Assembly (NCBI GenBank): GCA_019750915.1
Contig: JAIENY010000040.1
Span: forward strand, 40,010 to 104,009
Direction: 5' to 3'
DNA length: 64,000 nt
DNA from: Xanthobacteraceae bacterium
GTDB taxonomy: Bacteria > Pseudomonadota > Alphaproteobacteria > Rhizobiales > Xanthobacteraceae
Below are positions 34,735 to 45,884 of this stretch, in pieces (position 1 is the stretch's first letter; each line of letters opens with the position of its first letter). The notes below the pieces were generated by a model, which was not told the origin of the DNA, searched no databases, and saw only the letters and a list, made by a program, of their open reading frames with translations. The position numbers were made by a program, and so were the translations under genes.

Positions 34735-34770
34735 GAACATATTGCGAACAAGGAACAAATAGAGTACATT
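34735..34770 (+). promoter_or_regulatory. recA promoter with LexA (SOS) box
   Basis: GAAC at 34735-34738 and GAAC at 34746-34749 are 7 bases apart, the alphaproteobacterial LexA site (GTTC-N7-GTTC on the other strand). It overlaps a -35 TTGCGA (34742-34747), which is 17 bases from a -10 TACATT (34765-34770). LexA there would block polymerase until DNA damage. The gene starts about 95 bases further. Confidence 0.85.
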
Positions 34771-34863
34771 TTGTTCATCGGAGTTCCTTCGCGATTCCGG
34801 TCCGCCGCTTCAGGGAAGCCCGTTTGTCCGGCCGGCGAATCCCGTACATAAGGAGTGACACCT

Positions 34864-35952
34864 ATGGCACCCGCTGCCCTGCGTATCGTTGAAGGAACGT
34901 CCATGGACAAGACCAAGGCCCTGACCGCTGCATTGTCGCAGATCGAGCGGCAATTCGGCAAAGGTTCGGTAATGCGGCTGGGCAAGAACGACCGCTCGAT
35001 GGATATCGAGGTGATCTCGTCCGGTTCGCTCGGGCTCGATATCGCTCTCGGCGTCGGCGGCCTGCCGAAAGGCCGCGTGGTTGAAATTTATGGCCCCGAA
35101 TCGTCCGGCAAGACCACGCTGGCGTTGCACACGGCCGCGGAGGCTCAGAAAAAGGGTGGTATCTGCGCCTTCATCGACGCCGAGCATGCGCTCGATCCGG
35201 TTTACGCCCGCAAGCTGGGCGTTAATGTCGATGAGCTTCTGATTTCCCAGCCTGACCACGGCGAGCAGGCGCTCGAGATTGCCGACACGCTGGTGCGCTC
35301 TGGCGCGGTGGACGTCCTGATCGTGGACTCGGTGGCTGCGCTGGTGCCGCGGGCCGAGCTTGAAGGCGAGATGGGCGACGCGCTGCCGGGACTTCAGGCC
35401 AGGTTGATGAGCCAGGCGCTGCGCAAGCTCACCGCCTCGATCAACAAGTCCCATACCATGGTGATCTTTATCAATCAGATCCGCATGAAGATCGGTGTAA
35501 TGTATGGCTCGCCGGAAACCACCACGGGCGGCAACGCCCTGAAATTTTACGCCTCCGTCCGTCTCGATATCCGCCGCATCGGTGCGATCAAGGAGCGTGA
35601 CGAGGTGATCGGCAACTCCACCCGCGTCAAGGTGGTGAAGAACAAGCTGGCGCCGCCATTCAAGCAGGTCGAATTCGACATTATGTACGGCGAGGGCGTC
35701 TCGAAGATGGGTGAGATCCTCGATCTGGGCGTCAAGGCCGGGATCGTCGAGAAGTCCGGTGCCTGGTTCTCCTATGATAGCCAGCGCCTCGGCCAGGGCC
35801 GCGAGAATGCAAAAGCGTTTCTGCGCGACAATCCTGACATGACCGCCAAGATCGAGGCTTCGATCCGGCAGAACTCCGGCCTGATCGCCGAGCGGATCTT
35901 GGCAGGTTCGCCGGAGCGCGATGCCGACGGTGAAGAGCCGGCCGAGGACTAA
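34864..35952 (+). CDS. recA: Recombinase RecA
   Basis: 362 residues from ATG 34864, preceded by AAGGAG 8 bases upstream. Walker A GPESSGKT, Walker [14 protein letters not shown] segment, and loop L2 with [14 protein letters not shown] are all intact. RecA polymerises on single-stranded DNA, catalyses strand exchange and activates LexA self-cleavage. The acidic C-terminus DGEEPAED is normal. It is controlled by the LexA box upstream. Confidence 0.98.
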   Translation: MAPAALRIVEGTSMDKTKALTAALSQIERQFGKGSVMRLGKNDRSMDIEVISSGSLGLDIALGVGGLPKGRVVEIYGPESSGKTTLALHTAAEAQKKGGICAFIDAEHALDPVYARKLGVNVDELLISQPDHGEQALEIADTLVRSGAVDVLIVDSVAALVPRAELEGEMGDALPGLQARLMSQALRKLTASINKSHTMVIFINQIRMKIGVMYGSPETTTGGNALKFYASVRLDIRRIGAIKERDEVIGNSTRVKVVKNKLAPPFKQVEFDIMYGEGVSKMGEILDLGVKAGIVEKSGAWFSYDSQRLGQGRENAKAFLRDNPDMTAKIEASIRQNSGLIAERILAGSPERDADGEEPAED

Positions 35953-36044
35953 GACGCCTTCTGAAGGTCCGGTTGCAAGGCCGGATGCACGACGTCCGGC
36001 AAGACGGGAATCCTTGCTGGACATTCGTCGTGGCTTCGGAAGCG

Positions 36045-36097
36045 AACGGGCGCTGCGGAGGTTGAGTTGCCGACCTCCTCAGTGCCCGTTTTATTTT
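36045..36097. terminator. Terminator between recA and gcvP
   Basis: AACGGGC (36045-36051) pairs with GCCCGTT (36084-36090) around an inner GGAGGT...ACCTCC helix, followed by TTATTTT. It sits between convergent genes and may stop both. Confidence 0.85.
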
Positions 36098-36106
36098 GAC
36101 CGATCT

Positions 36107-38968
36107 CTACTCCGCCGCCTCGGCATAGTCGGATAGCGGCGGGCAGGAGCAGACGAGATTGCGGTCACCATAGACATTGTCGACCCGCCCGACCGGCGAC
36201 CAGTATTTATCCTGCCGTGAACTTCCCTCGGGGAAACAGCCTTCTGCACGGCTATAGGGCCGCTGCCAGTCGTCCTCCGCGATGTCGTGCACGGTGTGCG
36301 GCGCGTGGCGGAGCGGTGAGGCTTCGATTGGCCAGCGCCCTGCCTCCACATCCGCAATTTCGCGCCGGATCGCGATCATTGCCTCGCAAAACCGATCGAG
36401 TTCGGCCTTGGATTCGGATTCCGTGGGCTCGATCATCAGCGTGCCGGGAACCGGAAAGCTCATGGTCGGTGCGTGGAACCCGTAGTCGATCAGGCGCTTG
36501 GCGATATCGTCCACGCTCACCCCGCTGGTCGCTTTCAGCGGCCGCGGGTCGATGATGCATTCGTGCGCCACCCGGCCGTTATGATTTCGGTACAGCACCG
36601 GGAAATGCGGGTCGAGCCGCCGGGCGATGTAGTTGGCGTTGAGGATCGCCGCTTCGGTCGCCTGCTTTAACCCGTCGCCGCCCATCATGACGATGTAGAG
36701 ATAGGAAATGACGAGGATCGAGGCCGAGCCGTAGGGCGCAGCGCTCACCGGGCCGACGGTGGCTTCGCGACCTGTGATGTCGGCCGGAAGGAATGGCGCG
36801 AGGTGCTTTTTTACGCCGATCGGCCCCATCCCCGGACCACCGCCGCCATGCGGAATGCAGAACGTCTTGTGCAGATTGAGATGGCTCACATCGGCGCCGT
36901 AGTCGCCGGGCCGGGCGAGGCCGACCTGCGCATTGAGGTTGGCGCCGTCCAGATAGACCTGTCCGCCATGGGTGTGGACGATGTCGCAGATCTCGCGGAT
37001 ACGTTCCTCGAACACGCCATGCGTCGATGGATAGGTGATCATGATTGCCGCCAGCCGGTCGCTGTGCATTTCGGCTTTCCGGCGCAGATCGTCTACATCG
37101 ACGTTGCCGTACGTGTCGCAGGCCACGACCACTACATCCATGCCGACCATCGCCGCTGAAGCTGGATTGGTGCCGTGGGCGGAGGCGGGGATCAGGCACA
37201 CCGTGCGCTGCAGATCGCCGCGAGAATGATGATAGGCGCGGATCGCCAGTAGGCCGGCATATTCGCCCTGCGCTCCTGAATTCGGCTGCAGCGACACGCG
37301 ATCATAACCGGTGATTTCGGCCAGCCACTTCTCCAGCGCGGCGAACATCGCATGATAGCCCGCGGCCTGCTCCTTTGGGGCGAACGGATGCAGCGCGCCG
37401 AATTCCGGCCATGTCACCGGAATCATTTCGGTGGTCGCGTTCAGCTTCATCGTGCAGGAGCCGAGCGGGATCATCGCACGGTCAAGTGCGAGGTCGCGGT
37501 CGGCGAGCTTACGCATGTAGCGCAGCAACTCGGTTTCGGATCGATAGGCGTGAAACACCGGCGCGGTCAGGTAGTCGCTGCTTCGCAGCAGTTCGCCGGG
37601 CAAAGCGTCATGTGCTTCTGCCTCTACGGCGGCGTACTTCAGCGCGCCGCCGAACGCACGCCAAACCGCCTCGACAATGCACGGCGTTGTCGTCTCGTCG
37701 AGCGCAATCGAAACGCTGTCCCTGCCGCCGCGCAAATTGATTTTCTCGCTCGCGGCGCGTGAGATGACGTCGGTGAGTTTTGCGCCGGTGAGCGGCACGG
37801 TGAGCGTGTCGAAGAAGGTTTCGCTCGCCGGTGTAAATCCGATTTCGCGCAGTCCTTTGGCGAGAGTTGCCGTACGGCGCTGGACCGTGCGTGCGATATG
37901 CTTCAGACCTTCCGGGCCGTGATAGACCGCGTACATCGAAGCGATCACCGCCAGCAGTACTTGTGCGGTGCAGATATTGGAGGTCGCTTTCTCGCGCCGG
38001 ATGTGCTGTTCGCGTGTCTGCAGAGCGAGGCGATAGGCGGGCGCGCCGCGCGCATCAACCGACAGACCGACGATGCGGCCGGGCAAGGCGCGTTTCAGCG
38101 AATCCTTCACCGCCATGTAAGCGGCGTGCGGGCCGCCATAGCCCATCGGCACGCCGAACCTTTGTGTCGAGCCGATCGCAATGTCAGCGCCGAGTTCGCC
38201 AGGCGAGGCGAGCAGCGTCAACGCCAGGATGTCAGCTGCAATAACGGCGATACCCCCCTTGTCATGGAGCGCGGCGATCGCCTTGCGCGGATTGCGGATC
38301 GCGCCGTCAGTGCCGGGATATTGAAACAGCGCGCCGAACACGTCGGCGTTGGCGAGTTCCTCGTAAGGATTTCCGACGATCAACGACCAACCGAGCGGTT
38401 CTGCACGGGTCCGAAGCACCGCCAGTGTCTGCGGATGCACGTTCGCGTCGACAAAGAAAGCCTTTGTCGCAACACTTGCGCTGCGTTCGGCCAGCGCCAT
38501 TGCTTCGGCAGCCGCGGTCGCCTCATCGAGCAGCGATGCATTGGCCACGTCGAGCCCGCTCAGGTCGCAGATCATGGTCTGGAAGTTGAACACCGCCTCA
38601 AGCCGGCCCTGGCTGATTTCCGGCTGGTAGGGCGTATAGGCCGTGTACCAAGCCGGATTTTCCAGGATGTTGCGCTGAATCACCGCGGGCAGGATCGTGC
38701 CGCAATAGCCTTGCCCAATCAGCGAGGTGAAAATCCGGTTTTTCGCCGCCAGTTCGCGCATATGCGCGAGCGCCTCGGTTTCGCTGAATGCCGGGCCGGT
38801 GTCGAGCGGCTTCGCTTGTCGGATAGAGACAGGCAATGTCTCGTCCATCAGTGCGTCGATATCCGGCGCGCCAACGATTTTCAGCATTGCCTCGACCTCG
38901 AGGGGTGAGGGGCCGATGTGACGCCGGGCAAAAGTGGTTGCGGCTTGGTCGATGGGTTTGCCGGTCAT
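36107..38968 (-). CDS. gcvP: Glycine dehydrogenase (decarboxylating), P-protein
   Basis: 953 residues from ATG 38968 (GAGG upstream), a full single-chain P-protein. It decarboxylates glycine with pyridoxal phosphate and passes the aminomethyl group to the lipoyl arm of GcvH. The cofactor lysine lies in [20 protein letters not shown] in the C-terminal half; the start [18 protein letters not shown] is the family N-terminus. Last gene of gcvT-gcvH-gcvP, 16 bases after gcvH. Confidence 0.97.
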   Translation of the reverse strand: MTGKPIDQAATTFARRHIGPSPLEVEAMLKIVGAPDIDALMDETLPVSIRQAKPLDTGPAFSETEALAHMRELAAKNRIFTSLIGQGYCGTILPAVIQRNILENPAWYTAYTPYQPEISQGRLEAVFNFQTMICDLSGLDVANASLLDEATAAAEAMALAERSASVATKAFFVDANVHPQTLAVLRTRAEPLGWSLIVGNPYEELANADVFGALFQYPGTDGAIRNPRKAIAALHDKGGIAVIAADILALTLLASPGELGADIAIGSTQRFGVPMGYGGPHAAYMAVKDSLKRALPGRIVGLSVDARGAPAYRLALQTREQHIRREKATSNICTAQVLLAVIASMYAVYHGPEGLKHIARTVQRRTATLAKGLREIGFTPASETFFDTLTVPLTGAKLTDVISRAASEKINLRGGRDSVSIALDETTTPCIVEAVWRAFGGALKYAAVEAEAHDALPGELLRSSDYLTAPVFHAYRSETELLRYMRKLADRDLALDRAMIPLGSCTMKLNATTEMIPVTWPEFGALHPFAPKEQAAGYHAMFAALEKWLAEITGYDRVSLQPNSGAQGEYAGLLAIRAYHHSRGDLQRTVCLIPASAHGTNPASAAMVGMDVVVVACDTYGNVDVDDLRRKAEMHSDRLAAIMITYPSTHGVFEERIREICDIVHTHGGQVYLDGANLNAQVGLARPGDYGADVSHLNLHKTFCIPHGGGGPGMGPIGVKKHLAPFLPADITGREATVGPVSAAPYGSASILVISYLYIVMMGGDGLKQATEAAILNANYIARRLDPHFPVLYRNHNGRVAHECIIDPRPLKATSGVSVDDIAKRLIDYGFHAPTMSFPVPGTLMIEPTESESKAELDRFCEAMIAIRREIADVEAGRWPIEASPLRHAPHTVHDIAEDDWQRPYSRAEGCFPEGSSRQDKYWSPVGRVDNVYGDRNLVCSCPPLSDYAEAAE

Positions 38969-38984
38969 GCGGACCTCGTCTCGT

Positions 38985-39350
38985 TCACGCTGTATGGGTC
39001 TTGTAGGCGGCCTCATCCATCAGGCCGTCGAGTTCGCTCTTGTCGCTGAGTTTCACCTTGAAGAACCATGCGCCGCCTGCGGGATCGGTGTTCACCAGCG
39101 CGGGTTCGCCTGTCAGCGCGTCGTTGACCGCGACGATCTCGCCGGACACGGGTGCGTAAACGTCGGACGCAGCTTTCACGCTTTCGACCGTTGCAGCGGT
39201 TTCCGCCTTCCTGACGGAACGGCCGACCTTCGGCAGTTCGACGAACACGATGTCGCCCAGCTGCGACTGCGCGAAATCGGTAATGCCGATGGTGGCGACA
39301 TCGCCTTCGATCTTCAGCCATTCGTGATCGGGGGTGAACAGGGTGGTCAT
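38985..39350 (-). CDS. gcvH: Glycine cleavage system H-protein
   Basis: 121 residues from ATG 39350. Lipoyl-domain protein with the modified Lys59 in [10 protein letters not shown]. It shuttles the aminomethyl group from GcvP to GcvT and electrons to the lipoamide dehydrogenase. The longer open frame to 39539 overlaps gcvT and is not used. It lies 7 bases after gcvT. Confidence 0.97.
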   Translation of the reverse strand: MTTLFTPDHEWLKIEGDVATIGITDFAQSQLGDIVFVELPKVGRSVRKAETAATVESVKAASDVYAPVSGEIVAVNDALTGEPALVNTDPAGGAWFFKVKLSDKSELDGLMDEAAYKTHTA

Positions 39351-39357
39351 GGGATCC

Positions 39358-40515
39358 TCAGCGTTGATAGGTGGGAGCGACGAAAGGAAGTTTGGCGACA
39401 TGCATCGGCAGATGCTGTCCGCGCACGCCGGCGAAAACCTGCGTACCGAAGGCCGAAAGCGGTGTGGGCACGTAACCCATGGCGACTGGACCGTTGACAC
39501 TGGGGCCGAAGCCGCCGGACGTAACCTTGCCGATTGCATTCGATGACTGGGCGTCGATGAACAGTGGTGCGTTCTCGCGCACCGGCGCGCGTCCCTCCGC
39601 TTTCAATCCCACGCGGCGGCGCGGTGCGCCGCGCTCGAGCTGTTCGAGAATGGCGTCCTCGCCGGGGAAGCCGCCCTCGCGGGCGCCGCCCTTGCGGCGG
39701 ACCTTCTGGATCGCCCATTCCAGCGCCGCTTCCACAGGCGTCGTGGTGACGTCGATGTCATGACCATAGAGACAAAGACCGGCTTCCAGCCGCAGGCTGT
39801 CGCGGGCGCCGAGGCCGATCGGCAATACGTCCGGATCGGCCAGCAATGTGGTCGCGATCCTTTCGGCGTCGGCAGCCGGGACCGATATTTCGAACCCGTC
39901 TTCGCCGGTGTAGCCGGAACGTGACACAAAGCACGGCGTATCGAGGATGGTTTGCGGGCCGGCATCCATGAAACGCATGGACGAAACATCGTGGGAGAAC
40001 TTCGCCAGCACATGAACCGCCTTCGGCCCCTGCAGCGCGATCAGTGCGCGGTCACCGAGCAGTTCGATGTCACAGGTGTCCGACAGGCGCCGGCGCAGAT
40101 GCGCCTCATCATCCGCCTTGCAGGCCGCGTTGACGACCAGAAACAGGGCATCACCGAAATTCGCAACCATCAGGTCATCAAGAATGCCGCCGGACTCCTC
40201 GGTGAATAGCCCATAGCGCTGGCGCCCGGGGGGCAGGCCAAGGATGTCCTGCGGCACCAGGCTCTCAAGTGCTCTCGCGGCATCCTCGACGCGACCGGAC
40301 TTCGGCCGCAGCATGAGCTGGCCCATATGCGAGACATCAAACAACCCGGCGGCCGTGCGGGTGTGAAGGTGCTCCTTCAGGACACCCGCGGCGTACTGCA
40401 CCGGCATTTCATAGCCCGCGAACGGAACGATTTTGCCGCCGCAGGCTACATGCAGTTCGTGCAGCGGGACGCGCTTCAGCTCGGAGGACTTTGCGGAAGA
40501 TGGGGTATCCAGCAT
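39358..40515 (-). CDS. gcvT: Aminomethyltransferase (glycine cleavage T-protein)
   Basis: 385 residues from ATG 40515 with AGGAG upstream. T-protein features: [24 protein letters not shown] at the start, FDVSHMGQ near residue 58, [13 protein letters not shown] in the middle, and the C-terminal barrel. It transfers the one-carbon unit to tetrahydrofolate, releasing ammonia. First gene of the operon, directly behind the glycine riboswitch. Confidence 0.97.
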   Translation of the reverse strand: MLDTPSSAKSSELKRVPLHELHVACGGKIVPFAGYEMPVQYAAGVLKEHLHTRTAAGLFDVSHMGQLMLRPKSGRVEDAARALESLVPQDILGLPPGRQRYGLFTEESGGILDDLMVANFGDALFLVVNAACKADDEAHLRRRLSDTCDIELLGDRALIALQGPKAVHVLAKFSHDVSSMRFMDAGPQTILDTPCFVSRSGYTGEDGFEISVPAADAERIATTLLADPDVLPIGLGARDSLRLEAGLCLYGHDIDVTTTPVEAALEWAIQKVRRKGGAREGGFPGEDAILEQLERGAPRRRVGLKAEGRAPVRENAPLFIDAQSSNAIGKVTSGGFGPSVNGPVAMGYVPTPLSAFGTQVFAGVRGQHLPMHVAKLPFVAPTYQR

Positions 40516-40565
40516 CACAGGGCTCCTGACAGTCCGACGGAATCCATATTCCGCGGACTTTCCGA

Positions 40566-40718
40566 GCCCCACCTGTCGCTGTGCCTGAGAGTATTATCCC
40601 GTCGGCGGATACCGCGCTGGATTGTCCAGCCGTATCTCTTTCCAGATTGCAGTCCTCGCGCGGTCCGTTTGCCTGAGAGTTTCCGGGGCGGTTGCTCCTT
40701 CGGCGCCGACCCTCTCCC
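40566..40718 (-). ncRNA. Tandem glycine riboswitch upstream of gcvT
   Basis: Read on the minus strand, two aptamers follow each other. The first starts GAGAGGGTCGGCG near 40718 and contains CTCTCAGGCAAA near 40670; the second has CTCTCAGGCACAG near 40585 and ends GACAGGTGGGG near 40566. The paired CTCTCAGGC blocks are the hallmark of the cooperative glycine riboswitch. It ends 50 bases before gcvT, which it should turn on when glycine is abundant. It lies in the 444-base stretch 40516-40959; I see no gene in 40719-40959. Confidence 0.93.
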
Positions 40719-40959
40719 TAAATCACCATGGAGTGGCCGATCTCTCCCGACGCGAGGTCGTCAGCACGCAAAGCAAAACATGGGATTCCAGCACTGTCAA
40801 CGCGGGTAACCCGACCTACATACACCATTAGGGATGACATTTTGCCGACATTTGGCCGGTTTCTGGACAAGGCATACATCCCCCGTCTAAAAGCGGCGTG
40901 GCAAAATAACACCCCGCGCGGCATGGTCGCGCGATGGATTCGGGTTTGATTGGACGGAT

Positions 40960-43626
40960 ATGAGCGGCGTTAACGAGATCAGGTCGGGTTTTCTTAATTT
41001 TTTCGCGAAAAACGGTCACGATATTGTTCCGTCCTCGCCGCTTGTTCCGCGCAACGATCCGACCCTGATGTTCACCAATGCCGGGATGGTGCAGTTCAAG
41101 AACGTTTTCACCGGCCTTGAAAAGCGCCCTTACCAGCGTGCCACAACATCCCAAAAGTGTGTCCGCGCCGGCGGCAAGCACAACGATCTGGACAATGTCG
41201 GCTACACCGCGCGGCATCACACCTTCTTCGAGATGCTCGGCAACTTTTCGTTTGGCGATTACTTCAAGGAACGGGCGATCGAGCTTGCCTGGAATCTTGT
41301 CACCAAGGAATTTGGCCTGTCGAAGGACAAGCTGACGGCGACCGTCTACATCGACGACGATGAGGCATTCGGTCTTTGGAAGAAGATCGCGGGGCTTCCT
41401 GAGTCGCGTATCATTCGGATCGCAGGCTCAGACAACTTCTGGCAGATGGGCGACACCGGCCCCTGCGGTCCGTGTTCGGAGATTTTCTACGATCATGGCG
41501 ACAAGGTCTGGGGTGGGCCTCCTGGATCGGCGGAGGCCGAGGGTGACCGCTTCATCGAAATCTGGAATCTCGTGTTCATGCAGTTCGATCAGGTTGAGCC
41601 CGGCACGCGCAATCCGCTGCCGCGTCCGTCGATCGACACTGGTATGGGATTGGAGCGCATCGCCGCCGTGCTCCAGGGCAAGCACAACAATTACGATATC
41701 GATCTGTTCGTCGCGCTGATCCGCGCAATCTCCGAGTTGACAGGAGCCGACCCCCAGGGGCCGATGGCGCCGTCGCTGCGGGTGATCGCTGATCATTTGC
41801 GCGCGTCTGCCTTCCTGATTGCGGACGGTGTGCTGCCCTCGAACGAGGGGCGCGGTTACGTGCTGCGCCGGATCATGCGCCGCGCCATGCGCCATGCGCA
41901 GCTTCTCGGCGCAAAGGATCCGCTGATGTACCGCCTGGTCTGGGCGCTGGTGCGTGAGATGGGCCAGGCCTATCCCGAACTGGTGCGCGCGGAGAGTCTC
42001 ATCGAGGAAACGCTAAAGCTCGAGGAAACCCGTTTTCGCAAGACGCTTGAGCGCGGACTGACGATTCTCGACGAGAAGAGCGCCTCGCTGCACAAGGGTG
42101 ACATGTTCGACGGCGAAACCGCGTTCACGCTTTACGACACTTACGGTTTTCCGCTCGACCTTACTCAGGATGCGCTGCGCAATCGCGGCATCGGCGTCGA
42201 TCTCGCGTCTTTCACCGATGCGATGGAGCGGCAGAAGGCCAAGGCCCGCGCGTCATGGGCGGGTTCGGGCGATTCCGCGGCGGAGGCTGTGTGGTTTCCA
42301 CTGCGCGAGAAGCTCGGCGCAACCGAATTCCTTGGCTACGACACTGAAATTGCCGAAGGCGTGGTGACCGCACTGGTCGTAGATGGCGCTGGCGTCGAAG
42401 CGTTGAAGGCCGGACAGGGCGGCGCCGTGGTTCTCAACCAGACGCCATTTTACGGTGAATCCGGTGGTCAGGTCGGCGACACCGGCGTTTTGACCGGCGA
42501 GGGCGGTGTTCGCTTCCGCGTCACCGACACGCAGAAGAAGGCCGGCGATCTGTTCGTGCATCTCGGCACGCTGGAGGCGGGCACGCTGAAGATGGGCGCG
42601 GCGCTTCAGTTGGAAGTCGATCATTCGCGCCGGACGGCGATCCGCGCCAATCACTCGGCGACTCATCTGTTGCACGAGGCGCTGCGACAGGTACTTGGCG
42701 ATCATATCGCCCAACGCGGTTCGCTCGTCTCGCAGGAACGCCTGCGCTTTGACTTCGCGCATACCAAGCCGATCACGCCGGACGAATTGCGTCGCATCGA
42801 GGACATCGCCAACGACATCGTGCTGGAGAACTCAGAGGTCACGACCCGCTCGATGGGCATCGAAGATGCGCGCTCATCCGGTGCACGCGCGCTGTTCGGC
42901 GAGAAATACGGTGATGAGGTGCGCGTGGTATCGATGGGCAAGGGCTCGGGCAACACGCTGGGCTGGTCGGTCGAACTGTGCGGTGGCACGCATGTGAAAC
43001 GCACCGGCGACATCGGAATTATTTCGATCACCGGCGAGAGCGCGGTGGCGTCGGGCGTGCGCCGTGTCGAGGCCTTGACAGGCCATGCCGCGCGCCACGC
43101 GGCCAACAACAACCTCCAGATCGCAAAAACCGCTGCGGCAGAGTTGAAAACTACACTTGACGATATGCCCGCCCGCATCGCCTCGCTGGTCGAGGAACGC
43201 AAGCGGCTCGAGCGTGACCTGTCGGATGCGCGAAAGAAGCTTGCAATGGGCGGCGGTGCGTCGGCCGGCGCAAGCGGCAGCGGCGAAGACATCCGCACGA
43301 TTGCTGATGTAAAATTCTTCGGCCGCGCGGTGCAGGGCATCGAGATGAAGGATCTCAAGAGCCTTGCCGACGACGGAAAAAAGAAGGTTGGTCAAGGCAT
43401 TGTCGCCATTATCGGTGTTACCGAGGATGGCAAGGCCGGCGTCGTTGTCGGCGTGACGCCGGACCTCACATCGCGTTTCAGTGCGGTCGATCTCGTCCGT
43501 GTGGCGTCGGAGGCTCTGGGCGGTAAGGGCGGCGGCGGCCGCCCTGACATGGCGCAGGCTGGAGGGCCGGATGGCTCGAAGGCGGATGTCGCTTTGAAGG
43601 CTATCGAGGCCGCGATCGGCGCATAA
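40960..43626 (+). CDS. alaS: Alanine-tRNA ligase
   Basis: 888 residues, full length. Class II catalytic core with [13 protein letters not shown] and [19 protein letters not shown]; editing domain with [11 protein letters not shown] and CGGTHV (the zinc/editing His and Cys positions); a helical linker and the C-terminal C-Ala domain, Gly-rich near [16 protein letters not shown]. It charges tRNA-Ala and clears mischarged Ser/Gly. Divergent from the glycine riboswitch and gcv operon. Confidence 0.97.
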   Translation: MSGVNEIRSGFLNFFAKNGHDIVPSSPLVPRNDPTLMFTNAGMVQFKNVFTGLEKRPYQRATTSQKCVRAGGKHNDLDNVGYTARHHTFFEMLGNFSFGDYFKERAIELAWNLVTKEFGLSKDKLTATVYIDDDEAFGLWKKIAGLPESRIIRIAGSDNFWQMGDTGPCGPCSEIFYDHGDKVWGGPPGSAEAEGDRFIEIWNLVFMQFDQVEPGTRNPLPRPSIDTGMGLERIAAVLQGKHNNYDIDLFVALIRAISELTGADPQGPMAPSLRVIADHLRASAFLIADGVLPSNEGRGYVLRRIMRRAMRHAQLLGAKDPLMYRLVWALVREMGQAYPELVRAESLIEETLKLEETRFRKTLERGLTILDEKSASLHKGDMFDGETAFTLYDTYGFPLDLTQDALRNRGIGVDLASFTDAMERQKAKARASWAGSGDSAAEAVWFPLREKLGATEFLGYDTEIAEGVVTALVVDGAGVEALKAGQGGAVVLNQTPFYGESGGQVGDTGVLTGEGGVRFRVTDTQKKAGDLFVHLGTLEAGTLKMGAALQLEVDHSRRTAIRANHSATHLLHEALRQVLGDHIAQRGSLVSQERLRFDFAHTKPITPDELRRIEDIANDIVLENSEVTTRSMGIEDARSSGARALFGEKYGDEVRVVSMGKGSGNTLGWSVELCGGTHVKRTGDIGIISITGESAVASGVRRVEALTGHAARHAANNNLQIAKTAAAELKTTLDDMPARIASLVEERKRLERDLSDARKKLAMGGGASAGASGSGEDIRTIADVKFFGRAVQGIEMKDLKSLADDGKKKVGQGIVAIIGVTEDGKAGVVVGVTPDLTSRFSAVDLVRVASEALGGKGGGGRPDMAQAGGPDGSKADVALKAIEAAIGA

Positions 43627-43698
43627 GCCGCACGACGCCATTGGCCTCTTGCCGGATCATGCTAGGCTCTCCGCGTGCGCCCACTCGCGGAGGTGAAC

Positions 43699-43905
43699 AT
43701 GGCGGACAGTAAGAAGAAGACAGGCAAGGCGGATCGTGCCCGTGTCAGCACGAAAGAGAAATATGAAGTGGCCTATGAGGCCAAGAAGATGGGCGTGAGT
43801 AAAGAAGCGGTCATCAAGGCCGCCAAAAAGGTCGGTCCGATGCGCAAAGACATCGAAGCCGCGCTTACCAAGTCCAAGAAAAAGACCGCAAAAAAGAAGA
43901 AATAG
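43699..43905 (+). CDS. DUF3606 small basic protein
   Basis: 68 residues from ATG 43699 with GGAGGTGAAC upstream. Centre YEVAYEAKKMGVSKEAVIKAAKKVG is the DUF3606 pattern; both ends are Lys-rich, with a KKKTAKKKK tail. Probably nucleic-acid binding, function unknown. A palindromic terminator follows. Confidence 0.82.
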   Translation: MADSKKKTGKADRARVSTKEKYEVAYEAKKMGVSKEAVIKAAKKVGPMRKDIEAALTKSKKKTAKKKK

Positions 43906-43947
43906 GCCGCTCGCAGGCGTTTCCGCCATCGGCCCTTCACGGATGAA

Positions 43948-43977
43948 AAAGGGACGCGGATCGATCCGCGTCCCTTT
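43948..43977. terminator. Palindromic terminator
   Basis: AAAGGGACGCGGATC followed at once by GATCCGCGTCCCTTT (43948-43977), a perfect 15-bp-arm palindrome with A- and T-rich ends. It separates the DUF3606 gene from the convergent DUF3455 gene. Confidence 0.9.
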
Positions 43978-44008
43978 CATTATTCTGAAGGCGCCTTGCA
44001 GACGCGGC

Positions 44009-44446
44009 TCACGCCTTCTTCAAAAACACGTAGTCGGTCGAATAGGCGACGCTCAGAAAGTCGCCGGCCCTGGTGCACGGTACTTCAGGCTTGCCGCCCT
44101 TGGTGTTGATACGCTGCACTGTGGTAATGCCCGTCAGCCGCCCATTGCCGCGCTCTGACACCACTTCGATCTTGAGCCACGGAATGTCCTTGTCCGTGGT
44201 GCCCGGCGCGTTGGCGACGGCTTTGCCGACAATGGCGCTGCCATCGGCCAATTCCCAATTCGGGCCTGCGTAGTGACGGCCGATGGTTTTGCCGTCCAGC
44301 AGCAAAGTGGCTGTGGGTTCGCGCAGAACCCACGCCAGTTTGCCGGTTTCGTCCGCCTTTGCCTCGTAGACCTGAGCGCCCTGAGCGTGGACTGTCAGAA
44401 CGACATTTTCACCAGGTTCTTCAATGGCTTGCGGGAGGTTGGTCAT
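44009..44446 (-). CDS. DUF3455 family protein
   Basis: 145 residues. Family pattern VVLTVHAQGAQVYEAKADETGKLAW, HYAGPNWELADGSAIVGK and the later TVQRINTKGG. Most homologs are exported, but no signal peptide is present here. Its ATG is one base after the icd stop (TGACATG), so the two are coupled. No function is known; co-expression with isocitrate dehydrogenase is the only clue. Confidence 0.82.
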   Translation of the reverse strand: MTNLPQAIEEPGENVVLTVHAQGAQVYEAKADETGKLAWVLREPTATLLLDGKTIGRHYAGPNWELADGSAIVGKAVANAPGTTDKDIPWLKIEVVSERGNGRLTGITTVQRINTKGGKPEVPCTRAGDFLSVAYSTDYVFLKKA

Positions 44447-44447
44447 G

Positions 44448-45662
44448 TCAGGCGGCCATTGTCCTGGTGAGGTTATCCGCGACCTTGTCGAGGAAGCCGG
44501 TGGTCGATAGCCACTTCTGATCGGGGCCAGCGAGGAGTGCCAGATCCTTGGTCATGAAGCCGGATTCCACCGTATCGACGCAGACCTTTTCGAGAGTCTG
44601 GGCGAATTTCGCCAGTTCGGCATTGTTGTCGAGCTTGGCCCGGTGCGCAAGCCCCTGCGTCCAGGCGAAGATCGAGGCGATCGAGTTGGTGGAGGTTTCC
44701 TTGCCTTTCTGATGCTCGCGATAATGACGGGTCACGGTGCCGTGGGCGGCTTCGGCTTCCACGGTCTTGCCATCCGGCGTCAGCAGGACCGAGGTCATCA
44801 GGCCGAGCGAACCGTAGCCCTGAGCCACGGTGTCGGACTGCACGTCGCCGTCGTAGTTCTTGCAGGCCCAGACATAACCGCCGGACCACTTGAGCGCCGA
44901 AGCGACCATATCGTCGATCAGGCGATGCTCGTAAGTGATGCCCTTGGTCTCGAAATCCTTCTTGAACTCGCTGTCGTAGAGTTCCTGGAAAATGTCTTTG
45001 AAGCGGCCGTCATAGACCTTGAGGATAGTATTCTTGGTGGAGAGGTACACCGGATATCCGCGCGACAGGCCATAGTTCAAAGAGGCGCGGGCGAAATCCC
45101 GGATGGAGTCGTCGAGGTTGTACATTCCCATCGCGATGCCGGCGCTTGGTGTCTTGAACACCTCTTTTTCGATCACGGTGCCGTCCTCGCCAACGAATTT
45201 CATCGTCAGCACGCCCTTGCCGGGGAATTTGAAGTCGGTGGCGCGGTACTGGTCGCCGTAAGCATGGCGGCCGATGATGATCGGCTTGGTCCAGCCCGGG
45301 ACAAGGCGCGGCACGTTCTTGCAGATGATCGGCTCGCGGAAGATCACGCCGCCGAGGATGTTGCGGATTGTGCCGTTCGGCGACTTCCACATTTCCTTAA
45401 GATTAAATTCCTTAACGCGCGCTTCGTCAGGGGTGATGGTCGCGCACTTCACGCCGACGCCGACCTTCTTGATGGCGTGGGCTGCGTCGATGGTGACCTG
45501 ATCGTTGGTGGCGTCGCGGTGCTCGATCCCGAGGTCGTAATACTGGAGATCGACGTCGAGGAAGGGGTTGATCAGCTTGTCTTTGATGTACTGCCAGATG
45601 ATGCGGGTCATCTCGTCGCCGTCGAGTTCGACAACGGGGTTGGTCACCTTGATTTTGGCCAT
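44448..45662 (-). CDS. icd: NADP-dependent isocitrate dehydrogenase
   Basis: 404 residues from ATG 45662, the eukaryote-like (type II) homodimeric IDH common in alphaproteobacteria. [23 protein letters not shown] start, a substrate-binding [12 protein letters not shown] segment, and the C-terminal [23 protein letters not shown] region. It converts isocitrate to 2-oxoglutarate and NADPH. First gene of an operon with the DUF3455 gene. Confidence 0.97.
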   Translation of the reverse strand: MAKIKVTNPVVELDGDEMTRIIWQYIKDKLINPFLDVDLQYYDLGIEHRDATNDQVTIDAAHAIKKVGVGVKCATITPDEARVKEFNLKEMWKSPNGTIRNILGGVIFREPIICKNVPRLVPGWTKPIIIGRHAYGDQYRATDFKFPGKGVLTMKFVGEDGTVIEKEVFKTPSAGIAMGMYNLDDSIRDFARASLNYGLSRGYPVYLSTKNTILKVYDGRFKDIFQELYDSEFKKDFETKGITYEHRLIDDMVASALKWSGGYVWACKNYDGDVQSDTVAQGYGSLGLMTSVLLTPDGKTVEAEAAHGTVTRHYREHQKGKETSTNSIASIFAWTQGLAHRAKLDNNAELAKFAQTLEKVCVDTVESGFMTKDLALLAGPDQKWLSTTGFLDKVADNLTRTMAA

Positions 45663-45884
45663 GACGGATCGTGCCTTCCGAAAATGAGAACTACCGGCGG
45701 GGAGGGTGGTCGCTGGGCTATAGCACCGCGCCGGGGGCGACGAAAAGACAGCCCAAAGCAGTAGAGCCCTCAAGAAATGGAAAGAGAGCCGACAACGGCT
45801 CGAGCCGAATTTTTCCAGGCTGAGCCCCGCGATTCAAAGAATTAAGTAACGTATTGATATTAAATATGAAATTTATCGCGATCC

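Noticed and set aside
34810..36024. 404-codon minus-strand frame opposite recA.
   Set aside because: Antisense to all RecA motifs; no independent start signal or domain.
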